Notes: a model not told the origin generated them from the sequence alone. 64,000 bases of DNA from Methylobacterium bullatum (GCA_902712845.1 LR743504.1:385001-449000); one strand, 5' to 3'; numbered from the stretch's first letter, positions 27,709 to 36,444 are shown. Translations and numbers: made by a program.

Positions 27709-29109
27709 TCAGTAGCGGTAATGGTCCGGCTTGAAGGGGCCGTTCTCGGAGACGCCGATATAGGCGGCCTGATCGGGACGAAGCTTCGAGAGCTTCACGC
27801 CGATCTTCTCGAGATGGAGCATCGCCACCTTCTCGTCGAGGGCCTTGGGCAGGGTGTAGACTTGGCGTTCGTACTTGCCCGGGTTGGTCCAGAGCTCGAT
27901 CTGGGCGAGCGTCTGGTTGGTGAACGAAGCCGACATCACGAAGGACGGATGGCCGGTGGCGTTGCCGAGATTCACCAGGCGACCCTCCGAGAGGAGGATG
28001 ATGCGGTGGCCGTCGGGGAAGGTGATCTCGTCCACCTGCGGCTTGATGTTCGACCACTGCATGTTCTTCAGGCCGGCGACCTGAATCTCGTTGTCGAAAT
28101 GGCCGATGTTGCAGACGATGGCACGGTCCTTCATCGCCCGCATGTGGTCGAGAGTGATGATGTCCTTGTTGCCCGTGGCGGTGACGAAGATGTCGGCGCG
28201 GGGCGCGGCATCTTCCATCGTCACGACCTCGTAGCCTTCCATGGCGGCCTGGAGGGCGCAGATCGGATCGACCTCGGAGACCAGCACGCGACAGCCGGCA
28301 TGGCGAAGCGACGAGGCCGAGCCCTTGCCGACATCGCCGAAGCCGGCGACCATGGCGACCTTGCCGGCCATCATCACGTCGGTGCCGCGGCGGATGCCGT
28401 CCACCAGGGACTCACGGCAGCCGTAGAGGTTGTCGAACTTCGACTTGGTGACGGCGTCGTTCACGTTGATGGCCGGGAAGAGCAGCTTGCCCTCCTTGGC
28501 AAGATTGTAGAGGCGGTGCACGCCGGTGGTGGTCTCTTCCGAGACTCCCTTGATCGAATCGGCGAGGCCGGCGAACCAGCCCTTCGGCTTCTCAGCGAGC
28601 TTCTTCTTCAGGAGGGCGAAGAAGATCTCCTCCTCTTCCGACTCGGGCTTGTCGAGGAAGGCGGTGTCGCCGTTCTCAGCGCGGAGACCGAGATGGACGA
28701 ACATGGTGGCGTCGCCGCCATCGTCGAGGATCATGTTCGGCATCGAGCCGTCATGCCAGTCGAACAGCTTGGAGGTGTAATCCCAGTACTCGGTGAGCGT
28801 CTCGCCCTTGATGGCGAAGACCGGGATGCCGGCGGCCGCGATGGCGGCGGCGGCATGGTCCTGCGTCGAGTAGATGTTGCAGGAGACCCAGCGGATGTCG
28901 GCGCCGAGCGCCTTCAGGGTCTCGATCAGCACGGCCGTCTGGATCGTCATGTGCAGCGAGCCGGCGATCTTCGCGCCCTTCAGGGGCTGCGACGGACCGT
29001 ATTCCTCGCGGGTGGCCATCAGACCCGGCATCTCGGTCTCGGCGATCGAAATTTCCTTGCGGCCGTAATCGGCCAGACCGATGTCCTTGACGATGTAATC
29101 CTGGGCCAT
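27709..29109 (-). CDS. ahcY: Adenosylhomocysteinase
   Basis: NAD-dependent hydrolase splitting S-adenosylhomocysteine into homocysteine and adenosine, keeping methyltransferases free of product inhibition. The 466-aa length is typical of the bacterial form with its roughly 40-residue insertion. Motifs: [17 protein letters not shown] at the start, the NAD-binding GYGDVGKG-type segment present as [11 protein letters not shown], and the conserved C-terminus PFKPDHYRY. It precedes the divL-like gene on the same strand but ends at its own strong terminator. A predicted promoter and an adjacent dyad lie 42-90 bases upstream. Confidence 0.98.
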   Translation of the reverse strand: MAQDYIVKDIGLADYGRKEISIAETEMPGLMATREEYGPSQPLKGAKIAGSLHMTIQTAVLIETLKALGADIRWVSCNIYSTQDHAAAAIAAAGIPVFAIKGETLTEYWDYTSKLFDWHDGSMPNMILDDGGDATMFVHLGLRAENGDTAFLDKPESEEEEIFFALLKKKLAEKPKGWFAGLADSIKGVSEETTTGVHRLYNLAKEGKLLFPAINVNDAVTKSKFDNLYGCRESLVDGIRRGTDVMMAGKVAMVAGFGDVGKGSASSLRHAGCRVLVSEVDPICALQAAMEGYEVVTMEDAAPRADIFVTATGNKDIITLDHMRAMKDRAIVCNIGHFDNEIQVAGLKNMQWSNIKPQVDEITFPDGHRIILLSEGRLVNLGNATGHPSFVMSASFTNQTLAQIELWTNPGKYERQVYTLPKALDEKVAMLHLEKIGVKLSKLRPDQAAYIGVSENGPFKPDHYRY

Positions 29110-29150
29110 GGGGTCGCTTCTCCGTCTCTCGCTTCGTTGTGGCGAGGCCT

Positions 29151-29180
29151 ATAGCAGGCGAACCGGCGCGAAGCAATCAA
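29151..29180 (-). promoter_or_regulatory. Predicted ahcY promoter
   Basis: On the minus strand TTGATT (29175-29180) and TGCTAT (29151-29156) are separated by 18 bases, a fair sigma-70-type promoter 42 bases upstream of the ahcY ATG. Predicted by eye only. Confidence 0.55.
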
Positions 29181-29183
29181 GAC

Positions 29184-29199
29184 ATAAAGATGTCTTTAT
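29184..29199. promoter_or_regulatory. Dyad upstream of the ahcY promoter (candidate SahR-type operator)
   Basis: ATAAAGA-TG-TCTTTAT, perfect 7-bp arms, lying 3 bases upstream of the predicted -35 of ahcY. ArsR-family SahR represses SAH/methionine recycling genes in many Proteobacteria, and an AT-rich dyad before ahcY would suit it. The assignment to SahR rests on position and symmetry; no regulator gene is adjacent. Confidence 0.5.
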
Positions 29200-29258
29200 A
29201 CGTGTTCCAGGCTGCACCGGTTTGGGATTGGGATAGCGGGACGGGAAGGAAAGAGCGG

Positions 29259-29933
29259 ATGGGACGCTTCACCGACGACATGCGCGCACGCCTGACGGCC
29301 GGCTTCACGCTGCCGCCGGAGATCGCCTCCCTGTTCGACTGGATCGAGGAGCGGGGCCTTCTGCACGAGAGCCAGCGTGTGCCCGGCGACAGGTTCGGAA
29401 CGCTTCAGCCGCTGGAGCCGCCCTACCGCGGTGCGGTCGTTCTGTTCCGGGTCGAGCGTGAGGACGAGGCCCACTCCTATGCCGACGGCTGGTTCGGAAA
29501 CCCGGAACCCGCCGCGCGCCTAATCCCCTTCGCCCGGACCGGCGCAGACGGTTCCTACGCGGCCTTCTGGCTCGATGACGAAGGATGTCAGCGCATCGTC
29601 CATCTCGGATCAGAAGGTGACGGCCTTTGCGTGCTCGGGCAGACACCCCTCGATTTCCTGCGGCTCCTGGCCATCGGTCACAACGAGTTGGGGACCGGGC
29701 TCGCGGATCCCGACGCGGAGCCGGAAGACGAACCGGATTACGAGATGGAGGTCGACAACCCTCCCTTCCGGAATTGGCTCACGACGACCTACGGCGTGAC
29801 GATACCCGGAACGGTCTCGGAGATCGTGCCGACACCGCCGGACAGTTTCGCCAAGGCAAGCGACGACCCGTTCTGGCAATGGGTTCGCCGATTGCAGGAA
29901 GCCAGGGATGGGGCCGCCCCGCCCGGCCCCTGA
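29259..29933 (+). CDS. Conserved hypothetical protein, possibly SMI1/KNR4-like
   Basis: A 224-aa soluble, acidic protein without signal peptide or membrane segment. It has a pattern reminiscent of SMI1/KNR4 (SUKH) proteins: AAFWLDDEGCQRIVHLGSEG, then LGQTPLDFLRLLAIGHNELG, with a Trp-rich C-terminus (FRNWLTTTYG, FWQWVRRLQEA). ATG 29259 (MGRFTDDMRARL) is chosen because AAGGAAAG precedes it by about six bases; the longer frame from 29139 would cover the ahcY promoter. It is divergent from ahcY and not in an operon. The family call is tentative and no toxin partner is seen. Confidence 0.65.
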   Translation: MGRFTDDMRARLTAGFTLPPEIASLFDWIEERGLLHESQRVPGDRFGTLQPLEPPYRGAVVLFRVEREDEAHSYADGWFGNPEPAARLIPFARTGADGSYAAFWLDDEGCQRIVHLGSEGDGLCVLGQTPLDFLRLLAIGHNELGTGLADPDAEPEDEPDYEMEVDNPPFRNWLTTTYGVTIPGTVSEIVPTPPDSFAKASDDPFWQWVRRLQEARDGAAPPGP

Positions 29934-29956
29934 CTTGCCCTGGGGCCTGTCTGATA

Positions 29957-31219
29957 TCAGGCCGCCTGACGGGGCTCCTCCACGAGTTCGTCGGCGGGGC
30001 CGAAGAACTCGAACCGCACCCGCTCGGCCGAAACGCCGTGCCGGGCGAGACCGTGGACGAGGGAGGCGAGGAACGGCTTGGGGCCGCACAGATAGTAGGT
30101 CGCCTCGGTGAGCGGAGTCTCCCTTGCCAGCCAATCCGCCGTGATCAGGCCGTCGGCATCGTAATCGATACCCCGCCGGTCACCCTCCTCCGGTAGCGCG
30201 TAGAACGTCCGGACCTCGATATTCGGCGCTCGGGCCGCCAGGACACGGACATGCTCGCGCATCGCGTGGAAACGCCCGCTGATGGAGCCGTGGACGTACC
30301 AGACCGGCCGGTCGGCCCCTGTTTCGACCAGCGTCTCCAGCATGCTCAGCATCGGCGTGAGGCCGACACCGCCACTGACGAGGACGACGGGCGCATTCGT
30401 CGAACGGTCGAGAAAGAAATCACCGGTGGGGGGCGCCAGGCGCAGGGCCGAGCCCGGCTTTGCCTCCGCATGCAGCCAGTTGGAGACGATCCCTGCCGGC
30501 TCGCCCGGCCGCTCCTCACGCTTGACGGTGATGCGGTAGGCCCGGTCGTTCGGCGCGCAGGAGATCGAGTAGTTGCGCTTGAGCACGCCCTGCCCGGGCA
30601 AGTCGATAAGCATTCCCAGATACTGGCCGGGCTCGTGACGCAGGACCGGCCCGCCATCGCGCGGCGCCAGCACGAAGGAGCGGATCGTCTCGCTCTCCAC
30701 ACCTACCGATTCGACGACGAAGTCCCGCCAGCCGTTCCAGCCGCCGGGCTTGTGCGCGAGATCGCGCGCGATCTCCGCCTCGCGGCCGATCAGGATATGC
30801 GCCAGGAACCAGTAGGCCTCGCCCCATGCGGCGCAGATCTCCGCGGTGGCCGCATCGCCGAGAACGTCCTGGATCGCACCGAGGAGCGCGTCCGCCACGA
30901 AAGGGTAATGCTCCGGCAGGATGTTGAGGGCGACATGCTTCTGGGCGATCCGCTCGACCGCGCCGCTCAGCGCGCCGAGATCGTCGATGTGGCGCGCATA
31001 GGCCAGCACCGCCAGGGCTAGTGCCTTCGGCTGCGAGCCGGTCTCGCCGTGATGCGATTGGTTGAACAGGTCGCGCATGGCCAGATCCCTGAACAGGCGC
31101 TCGTACATCCGCTTCGTGATGGTCAGCCCATGGGCTTCGAGGGCCGGAACGGTGGCCTTGATGAGGGCGATGGTGGCAGGCGTCAGGGGCTGGGACAAGG
31201 AACGGCTCCAAAGATTCAT
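29957..31219 (-). CDS. hmp: Flavohemoprotein, nitric oxide dioxygenase
   Basis: Cytosolic enzyme turning NO and O2 into nitrate with NAD(P)H. The 420-aa protein has an N-terminal globin domain (LTPATIALIKATVPALE; proximal His in ERIAQKHVALNILPEHYP), an FAD domain with RNYSISCAPN, and an NAD domain with VSGGVGLTPMLSML and YLCGPKPFL. It is divergent from nsrR, and its start codon lies within one of two NsrR-like operators, so NO-responsive derepression is very likely. A shorter start is not favoured because the globin domain begins at once. Confidence 0.96.
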   Translation of the reverse strand: MNLWSRSLSQPLTPATIALIKATVPALEAHGLTITKRMYERLFRDLAMRDLFNQSHHGETGSQPKALALAVLAYARHIDDLGALSGAVERIAQKHVALNILPEHYPFVADALLGAIQDVLGDAATAEICAAWGEAYWFLAHILIGREAEIARDLAHKPGGWNGWRDFVVESVGVESETIRSFVLAPRDGGPVLRHEPGQYLGMLIDLPGQGVLKRNYSISCAPNDRAYRITVKREERPGEPAGIVSNWLHAEAKPGSALRLAPPTGDFFLDRSTNAPVVLVSGGVGLTPMLSMLETLVETGADRPVWYVHGSISGRFHAMREHVRVLAARAPNIEVRTFYALPEEGDRRGIDYDADGLITADWLARETPLTEATYYLCGPKPFLASLVHGLARHGVSAERVRFEFFGPADELVEEPRQAA

Positions 31220-31233
31220 TTCATATGAACCTT
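31211..31233. promoter_or_regulatory. NsrR-like operator 1 (overlaps hmp start)
   Basis: 23-bp dyad AAGATTCATTT-C-ATATGAACCTT; 9 of 11 arm positions pair. It matches the AAGATGCATTT-type NsrR half-site and covers the hmp ATG. Confidence 0.7.
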
Positions 31234-31251
31234 ATCGCCCATTCGCTTTAG

Positions 31252-31274
31252 AAGATGCAAGCGGAATGTATCTT
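31252..31274. promoter_or_regulatory. NsrR-like operator 2 (hmp-nsrR intergenic)
   Basis: 23-bp dyad AAGATGCAAGC-G-GAATGTATCTT; 8 of 11 arm positions pair. Its outer half-sites (AAGATGCA, TGTATCTT) fit the NsrR consensus closely. Its centre is 41 bases from operator 1, about four helical turns. It lies 23 bases before the nsrR ATG, implying autoregulation. Confidence 0.78.
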
Positions 31275-31296
31275 TGAAATCCTGTAGGAGGGCGGG

Positions 31297-31797
31297 ATGC
31301 GCCTGACCCGCTACACAGACTACGCCCTGCGCACCTTGATCTATCTCGGGCTGAACGAGAGCCGGGTGAGTTCGATCGCCGAGATCGCCCGCGCCTACGG
31401 GATCTCGGAGAGCCATCTGACGAAGGTGGTGCATCAGCTCGGCCGTATCGGCCTGGTGCAGACCACGCGCGGCCGTGGCGGCGGCCTGCGGCTCGCCCGT
31501 CCCCCCGCCGAGATCGTGGTCGGCGCCGTGGTACGGCAGACGGAAGAGGATCTCGCCCTCGTCGAATGCTTCGCGAACGGGGCCTGCGCGATCACCGCCC
31601 CCTGCCGGCTCCGCAAGGCGCTGGGCGAGGCCCTCGCCGCCTTCCTCGCGGTGCTGGACCGGTACACGCTGGCCGATCTTCTCGCGGAGGATGCCGCGCC
31701 CGATCTCGCTGTCCTCCTCGGCCTGCCCGCGCCGGGCATGATCACGTCGCCGTCGGTCGAGGCGACCGCTCCGGTCGCCCCTGCGCGCGGTCGATGA
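31297..31797 (+). CDS. nsrR: NO-sensing Rrf2-family repressor NsrR
   Basis: Iron-sulfur transcription factor that loses DNA binding on nitrosylation. The 166-aa protein starts MRLTRYTDYALRTLIYLGLN, the classic NsrR N-terminus, followed by a winged HTH (SIAEIARAYGISESHLTKVV; GRGGGLRLARP). Three cysteines in CFANGACAITAPC provide cluster ligands at C-x5-C-x5-C spacing, close to known NsrR. AGGAGG precedes the ATG. Divergent hmp and the two shared operators confirm the role. Confidence 0.95.
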   Translation: MRLTRYTDYALRTLIYLGLNESRVSSIAEIARAYGISESHLTKVVHQLGRIGLVQTTRGRGGGLRLARPPAEIVVGAVVRQTEEDLALVECFANGACAITAPCRLRKALGEALAAFLAVLDRYTLADLLAEDAAPDLAVLLGLPAPGMITSPSVEATAPVAPARGR

Positions 31798-31800
31798 GGC

Positions 31801-33420
31801 TCAGCCCTCGTCGCGCAATTGCCGCCGGATGATCTTGCCCGAGGTCGTCATCGGCAGGGACTCGCGAAACGCGATCTCGCGCGGATATTCGTGGGCCGAG
31901 AGCCGCGAGCGGACGAAGGCCCTGATCTCGTCGGACAGGGCGTCGCTCGCGATGATCCCTTCCCGCAGGACCACGAAGGCCTTGACGATCTCGGTGCGGA
32001 GCGGGTCCGGCTTGCCCACCGCCGCCGCGGAGGCGACCGCCGGATGGCGCAGGAGGCAATCCTCGATCTCCACCGGGCCTATGCGGTAGGCCGCCGAGGT
32101 GATGAGGTCGTCCTCGCGGCCGATGAAATGGACATAGCCGTCGGCATCCCGCCGGGCGGTGTCCCCGGTGAGCATCCACTCCCCGCGAAACTTGGCGGCG
32201 GTCGCCTCCGGCTGGTTCCAGTAGCCGAGGAACATCACCGGGTCGGGCCGGGCGACGCAGATCTCGCCGGGCTCGTCGATGGCCGTCTCGCTGCCGTCGG
32301 CGCGCTGGATCATGACCCGGTGGCCGGGCACCGGCCGGCCGGTGGAGCCCGCCCGCGCGATGCCGGCCGCCTTGCAGGAGGCGAGGACGAGGTTGCACTC
32401 GGTCTGGCCATAGGCCTCGCCGATGGTGAGGCCGAGTTCGGCGCGGACCCATTCGAAGGTCTCGGGACCCAGGGCCTCGCCGGCCGAGGCGATGTTGCGC
32501 AGGCGTGAGAGGTCGAACCGCCCGCGCGGGTCGGGAACGCCGCGCAACATCCGGAGGGCGGTGGGCGGCAGGAAGGTCGTGGTGATGCCGAGTTCGGCGA
32601 TGAGCGCCAGAGCCGATTCCGGCGCGAACCGCGCGCTGGCCCGCGCCACCACCGGCACGCCGAAATGAAGGCTCGGCAGGACCGCGTTGAGGAGGCCGCC
32701 CGCCCAGGCCCAGTCCGACGGCGTCCACATCAGGTCGCCGGGTTTGGGGGGGAAATCGTGCATCATGGCAAAACCCGGCAGATGGCCGAGGAGCACGCGA
32801 TGGGCGTGGAGCGCGCCCTTGGCGAGGCCGGTGGTACCTGACGTGTAGATCATCAGGGCCGGATCGTCGGCCCGGCTGTCGATGGCCGTAAAGCCGGCGG
32901 AGGCCCTGGCGATCAGATCGGAATAGGCGTGCCCCCCCTCGGCGGCACCGTCGAGGCAGACGAGATGGGCGAGAGCCGGAAGACCCCCGCGGATTCCTTC
33001 GATCTTCGCCAGTCCGGCCGCATCGGTGATGAGTGCGGCGGCGCCGGAATCTGCCAGGCGGTATTCCAGAGCCTCCGGGCCGAACAAGCCCGCCAGCGGC
33101 AGGGCGATGGCGCCGAGCTTGTAGGCGGCGGCATGGGCGACCACGACGGCGGCCGATTGGGGCAGAAGCACCCCGACGCGGTCGCCTGGGCGCAGGCCGA
33201 GCCCGACGAGGGCGTGAGCGAGGCGGTTCGACGCCTCGCTCAAGTCCCCGAAGGTCGTCGTCGTCACCGCCCCCGATGACGACACGTCGTGGATCGCGGC
33301 GCGGTCCGGGTCGATCCCGGCCCAGCGGTCGCAGACATCGACGCCGATGTTGAACCGCTCGGGGATGTCCCAGGCGAAGCCCGACACCAGGGTGTCGTAA
33401 TCGGAGGCCGGTTTCAGCAC
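31801..33420 (-). CDS. AMP-dependent acyl-CoA synthetase (medium-chain / acetyl-CoA-synthetase-like)
   Basis: ATP-dependent ligase of the ANL superfamily activating a carboxylic acid to its CoA thioester. The 539-aa protein has the P-loop-like MIYTSGTTGLAKGALH, core motif GEAYGQTEC, the A8 region MLTGDTARRDADGYVHFIGR, and the catalytic Lys in TTSGKIIRRQL at the C-terminus. GTG 33420 is preferred over the frame from 33537: it has a GGGGAGTGAGG stretch upstream and avoids overlap with the nitroreductase gene, which ends 10 bases before. The substrate is unknown; resemblance is greatest to ACSM-type acyl-CoA synthetases. The nsrR stop lies 3 bases from its stop on the opposite strand. Confidence 0.88.
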   Translation of the reverse strand: MLKPASDYDTLVSGFAWDIPERFNIGVDVCDRWAGIDPDRAAIHDVSSSGAVTTTTFGDLSEASNRLAHALVGLGLRPGDRVGVLLPQSAAVVVAHAAAYKLGAIALPLAGLFGPEALEYRLADSGAAALITDAAGLAKIEGIRGGLPALAHLVCLDGAAEGGHAYSDLIARASAGFTAIDSRADDPALMIYTSGTTGLAKGALHAHRVLLGHLPGFAMMHDFPPKPGDLMWTPSDWAWAGGLLNAVLPSLHFGVPVVARASARFAPESALALIAELGITTTFLPPTALRMLRGVPDPRGRFDLSRLRNIASAGEALGPETFEWVRAELGLTIGEAYGQTECNLVLASCKAAGIARAGSTGRPVPGHRVMIQRADGSETAIDEPGEICVARPDPVMFLGYWNQPEATAAKFRGEWMLTGDTARRDADGYVHFIGREDDLITSAAYRIGPVEIEDCLLRHPAVASAAAVGKPDPLRTEIVKAFVVLREGIIASDALSDEIRAFVRSRLSAHEYPREIAFRESLPMTTSGKIIRRQLRDEG

Positions 33421-33430
33421 GACGGAGACC

Positions 33431-34057
33431 TCACTCCCCGGCGGTTCTGAAGCCGCCGGCGAAGACGAAATCCGTGATCGGACGGCGTCCGGTCGGGCTC
33501 TCCTTCGCGGTCTGCTCCTCCGTGAGATCGGCAGCATCGGTCATGCGGCCGACGCCATAGGCGGCCTCGACCCGATAGGTCTCCGGAACGTTGAGCGCCG
33601 TGATCGTGCGCTCCCTGTCGAAGCCAGTCATTCCATGCGCGTGCCAGCCCTGGCGGATCGCCTGGAGCTGGAAATTCGCCGAGGCCGCGCCGGCGTCGAG
33701 GGAATGGCTCCAGGACGGCTTCAGCTCGTCGCCGACCTTCATCTGCGTGTTCGAGACCAGGATGACGATGGCCCCGGTGTCCTTCACCCATTTCTGGTTG
33801 CCGGGGACGATCAGGTCGAAGAACACCTGCCAGTCGGGCGTGTCGCGCAGGGCGTAGAGGAAGCGCCAGGGCTGCGAATTATACGCCGACGGCGCCCATC
33901 GGGCCGCCTCGAACATGCGCAGCAACTCCGCTTCCGGCACGGCCTCGCCGGTGAAGGCGCGCGGCGAGCGGCGCTCGATGAAGAGTGGATCGATCTCGTG
34001 GTCGGGCTGACGAGGCGGCAAGGCAATCTCCAAGAGTGACGAATCCGCATGGCACAT
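33431..34057 (-). CDS. Nitroreductase-family flavoprotein
   Basis: A 208-aa FMN-dependent oxidoreductase. Family features: FIERRSPRAFTGEAVPE with the FMN-phosphate-binding Arg residues, MFEAARWAPSAYNSQPWRFLY, and GAASANFQLQAIRQGWHAHGM. The substrate (nitro compound, quinone or flavin) is not predictable. ATG 34057 (MCHADSSLLEI) is chosen; an in-frame ATG at 34126 would add 23 residues unlike the family, and neither has a strong ribosome site. It probably shares a transcript with the downstream acyl-CoA synthetase (10-base gap). Confidence 0.87.
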   Translation of the reverse strand: MCHADSSLLEIALPPRQPDHEIDPLFIERRSPRAFTGEAVPEAELLRMFEAARWAPSAYNSQPWRFLYALRDTPDWQVFFDLIVPGNQKWVKDTGAIVILVSNTQMKVGDELKPSWSHSLDAGAASANFQLQAIRQGWHAHGMTGFDRERTITALNVPETYRVEAAYGVGRMTDAADLTEEQTAKESPTGRRPITDFVFAGGFRTAGE

Positions 34058-34354
34058 TCGTGCCGGCGACGCGTTCAGGGGGAGATGCACGAGGTTGGGT
34101 GCAAAGCGCAAATGTCCCCTGTGCACTCGACCCGAAGGCTCGCTAAATTCTATTTCCGGTTGTACAAAAATCGATTCATTTTGATGGATCGTTTTCAGAA
34201 AAATTCAGCGTCATTAGGTATATTCGTCCAAGCTGGGGGCATATTTGACCCAGCGATGGGGCGAAACGGCGATTTCGCTGTTTAGGACGGTGCGGTCCAA
34301 GGCTTGGGCTAGGGTGACTTTGGGGCGAATGGCGGTGAGCCGTGGACGCATCGC
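34058..34354. other. Divergent intergenic region, nitroreductase / diguanylate cyclase
   Basis: About 297 bases, AT-richer in the middle (34150-34240), with a 6-bp inverted repeat GCGAAA-CGGCGA-TTTCGC at 34261-34278. Promoters for both flanking genes must lie here; none is called. Confidence 0.45.
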
Positions 34355-35698
34355 GTGACTGAACAATCAATTTGCCGGTTGAACATTGACGTGAAGTCAG
34401 CGCTCGATGCTTCGAGCGTCGGCGAAGACGTACGTATGCTCGACGCCATCGACCGGCAGCTGCACACGCAGAGCTTGAAGCTCGCCTTCGCCCCCGATCT
34501 CGAAGCGCGCTTCGAGGATGACACGCGCGCGAAACGCATCCGCGACATTCGTCGTACGATCATCCTCGGCATGGTGGTCTTCCACATCTACAATATTGCC
34601 GGTTTCGTGACGACGCCGGACCTGGCCCTGCTCAATGTCGGGTTGCGCGTCTTCGCGATGACTCCGCTCGCTCTGCTCATCATCTGGGCGGTGGGGCGGG
34701 TCAGCGGGCCGGTTCGGGAGGCCATCGGCGGAATCGGCATGCTCGCCGCCACCGGCATCCCCATCCTGATCTTCTGGATGGGAACGGGGCCCCTGGTCTC
34801 GCTGACCACGGCAACGATCTGGCTCAGCGTCCTCTTCGCCAACATCACCCTGCCCCTGCGGTTCTTCTGGGCCTGCTTCCTGTCGGGCATCACGGCCGTG
34901 GCCGTGGTGGCGGGGCTGTGTCTCAAACCGGAAATCGTTCCTTCCGTGGGGGGCGTCCTCGGTCTCGACATGATGACCGGCATCCTCTTCAGCCTCGTCG
35001 CCACCTACAGGATCGAAGCCGCGAACCGCCGGGACTATCTCGTCAACCTGCGCGAGACCCTGCGCGCCAAGCAACTGGCCGAGGACAACACGACCCTCGC
35101 CCACCTCTCCACCACCGATTCCCTCACCGGCATCGCCAATCGCCGGGCTTTCGCCCGCGAACTCTCGGAGTTCTGGGAGGCCAGCCTGGCCGGCCGGCAT
35201 TTCGCCGTGATGTTGATCGACGTCGATCACTTCAAGCTCTTCAACGACCATTACGGCCACGGCGCCGGCGACACCTGCCTGCGCGAGGTCGCCACCCTCC
35301 TGGCGAAGACGGCCGCGGGCTCGGGGGCGTTCGTGTGCCGCTATGGCGGTGAGGAATTCGCCGTCCTCATGCACACCAAAGACCCCGACGAAGCCTATGG
35401 ATTCGCGGAACGGTTCCGACGCAGCGTCGCCGAGAAGGGCCTCCTGCACGGCAACAGGAACGACGATCTCGGCTTCGTCAGCGTCAGCATCGGGGTGGCG
35501 ACGAGCTACGGCGTCGCGGTCACGGCCGGGGGGCTGGTCGAGGCAGCCGACATGGCGCTCTACGAGGCGAAGGGCACGGGCCGGAACCGGACCTGTCACA
35601 ATGGCAAGGCCGGCAACGGTGATGGAGGCCCGACACGACGCGTGGCGGCCGCACATTGGAGCGTCAACCAGAAACCACCCATCGCCAAGGCGGGATGA
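34355..35698 (+). CDS. Membrane-bound diguanylate cyclase (GGDEF)
   Basis: Synthesises the second messenger c-di-GMP. The 447-aa protein has an N-terminal cytoplasmic segment of about 70 residues, five or six transmembrane helices (residues about 73-220, an MASE-like sensor), a short linker (RETLRAKQLAEDNTTLAHL) and a GGDEF domain: DSLTGIANRRAF, LIDVDHFKLFNDHYGH, active-site RYGGEEFAVL, SIGVAT. No RxxD inhibitory site precedes GGEEF, so product inhibition at the I-site seems absent. The start is GTG 34355; ATG 34435 is an alternative. The C-terminal 35 residues are low-complexity. Confidence 0.92.
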   Translation: MTEQSICRLNIDVKSALDASSVGEDVRMLDAIDRQLHTQSLKLAFAPDLEARFEDDTRAKRIRDIRRTIILGMVVFHIYNIAGFVTTPDLALLNVGLRVFAMTPLALLIIWAVGRVSGPVREAIGGIGMLAATGIPILIFWMGTGPLVSLTTATIWLSVLFANITLPLRFFWACFLSGITAVAVVAGLCLKPEIVPSVGGVLGLDMMTGILFSLVATYRIEAANRRDYLVNLRETLRAKQLAEDNTTLAHLSTTDSLTGIANRRAFARELSEFWEASLAGRHFAVMLIDVDHFKLFNDHYGHGAGDTCLREVATLLAKTAAGSGAFVCRYGGEEFAVLMHTKDPDEAYGFAERFRRSVAEKGLLHGNRNDDLGFVSVSIGVATSYGVAVTAGGLVEAADMALYEAKGTGRNRTCHNGKAGNGDGGPTRRVAAAHWSVNQKPPIAKAG

Positions 35699-36116
35699 AC
35701 CGCACGCCCAGCGTCATGGTCTCGACCATTGCGGCGTTGCGAGGAAGGCAGCGCCGGCGCCGCTCTTACCGACATGTCCAGATCGGTCCGGTGCGTCCCC
35801 GCAGCCGCTGGGCCGTCCACCGCCGCTCCGTCGAAAATCCGGCGACGCCTCGGTCCAGTCGAGGCTCCGGGTCAGTCGGGACGAGGCGTCCACAGGTTGC
35901 AGACACGCCGGACGTCACTCCAGAATGAACCCGGCCCGCGCGTGACGGAAATCCTGGTTGGGCTGGTGCTCGGAGCACCGGCCGCGTCCGTCCCCGGTGC
36001 CTGAGCCGCGAGACGATCCGGAGCGACCTGTCTCTGATCGACTCGTCCGGTCCGGACCTCAGCCCGCGCCGGACCCGCCCGATGGGGCGACGATGCCGGC
36101 GCGGACTGGGCGTGGG
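35699..36116. other. Intergenic region with no supported gene
   Basis: About 418 bases. Short frames exist on both strands but none has a ribosome site plus family resemblance. A GGTGCTC-G-GAGCACC palindrome lies at 35963-35977. Possibly terminator regions of the two flanking convergent genes. Confidence 0.5.
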
Positions 36117-36356
36117 CTAATCGACGACCTTCGCCGTGGGACGGTCGTTGCCCTGGGCGGTCTCGTCGTGCCAGTCGCCCTTGCCGTCCTGGTAGCGGAT
36201 GCCTTCCGTGGAGCCCGGCACCTGCTGCTCGGCGGCGGCGGCCTGGGCGGCCTGCAGGGCCTCGTCGTGGCTGGGGAAGGTCTCGGAGAAGACGTCGCCG
36301 ACCTTGTAGGCGAAGCCGCCATCGTGTTCGACGATGCGATAGGTGATCTCGGACAT
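36117..36356 (-). CDS. DUF2188-family small protein
   Basis: A 79-aa cytoplasmic protein matching the DUF2188 pattern (ITYRIVEHDGGFAYKVGD, then FPSHDEALQAAQAAAAEQ and GDWHDE). The function is unknown; members are often general-stress genes. GAGGAGG lies just before the ATG. An EcfG-type promoter (GGAAC-N17-CGTT) sits 54-79 bases upstream, supporting PhyR/EcfG control. Confidence 0.88.
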   Translation of the reverse strand: MSEITYRIVEHDGGFAYKVGDVFSETFPSHDEALQAAQAAAAEQQVPGSTEGIRYQDGKGDWHDETAQGNDRPTAKVVD

Positions 36357-36409
36357 GCGGGTTCCTCCTCACGGCGCCTGCGTTGTGGCGCCACGTGCTT
36401 GGCATGGCG

Positions 36410-36435
36410 AACGGAGCGGGGCTGTCCGAGGTTCC
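36410..36435 (-). promoter_or_regulatory. EcfG-type general-stress promoter of the DUF2188 gene
   Basis: Minus strand reads GGAAC (36431-36435), 17 bases, CGTT (36410-36413). This fits the alphaproteobacterial EcfG consensus GGAAC-N17/18-CGTT and leaves a leader of about 45 bases before the DUF2188 start. Confidence 0.78.
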
Positions 36436-36444
36436 GTCGCAGGC

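Noticed and set aside
27568..29154. 528-codon open frame on the plus strand
   Set aside because: Antisense to ahcY, an unmistakable core gene.
35697..36004. Short frames after the diguanylate cyclase
   Set aside because: Several overlapping frames on both strands with random-looking Arg/Pro-rich translations; no start is preferred.
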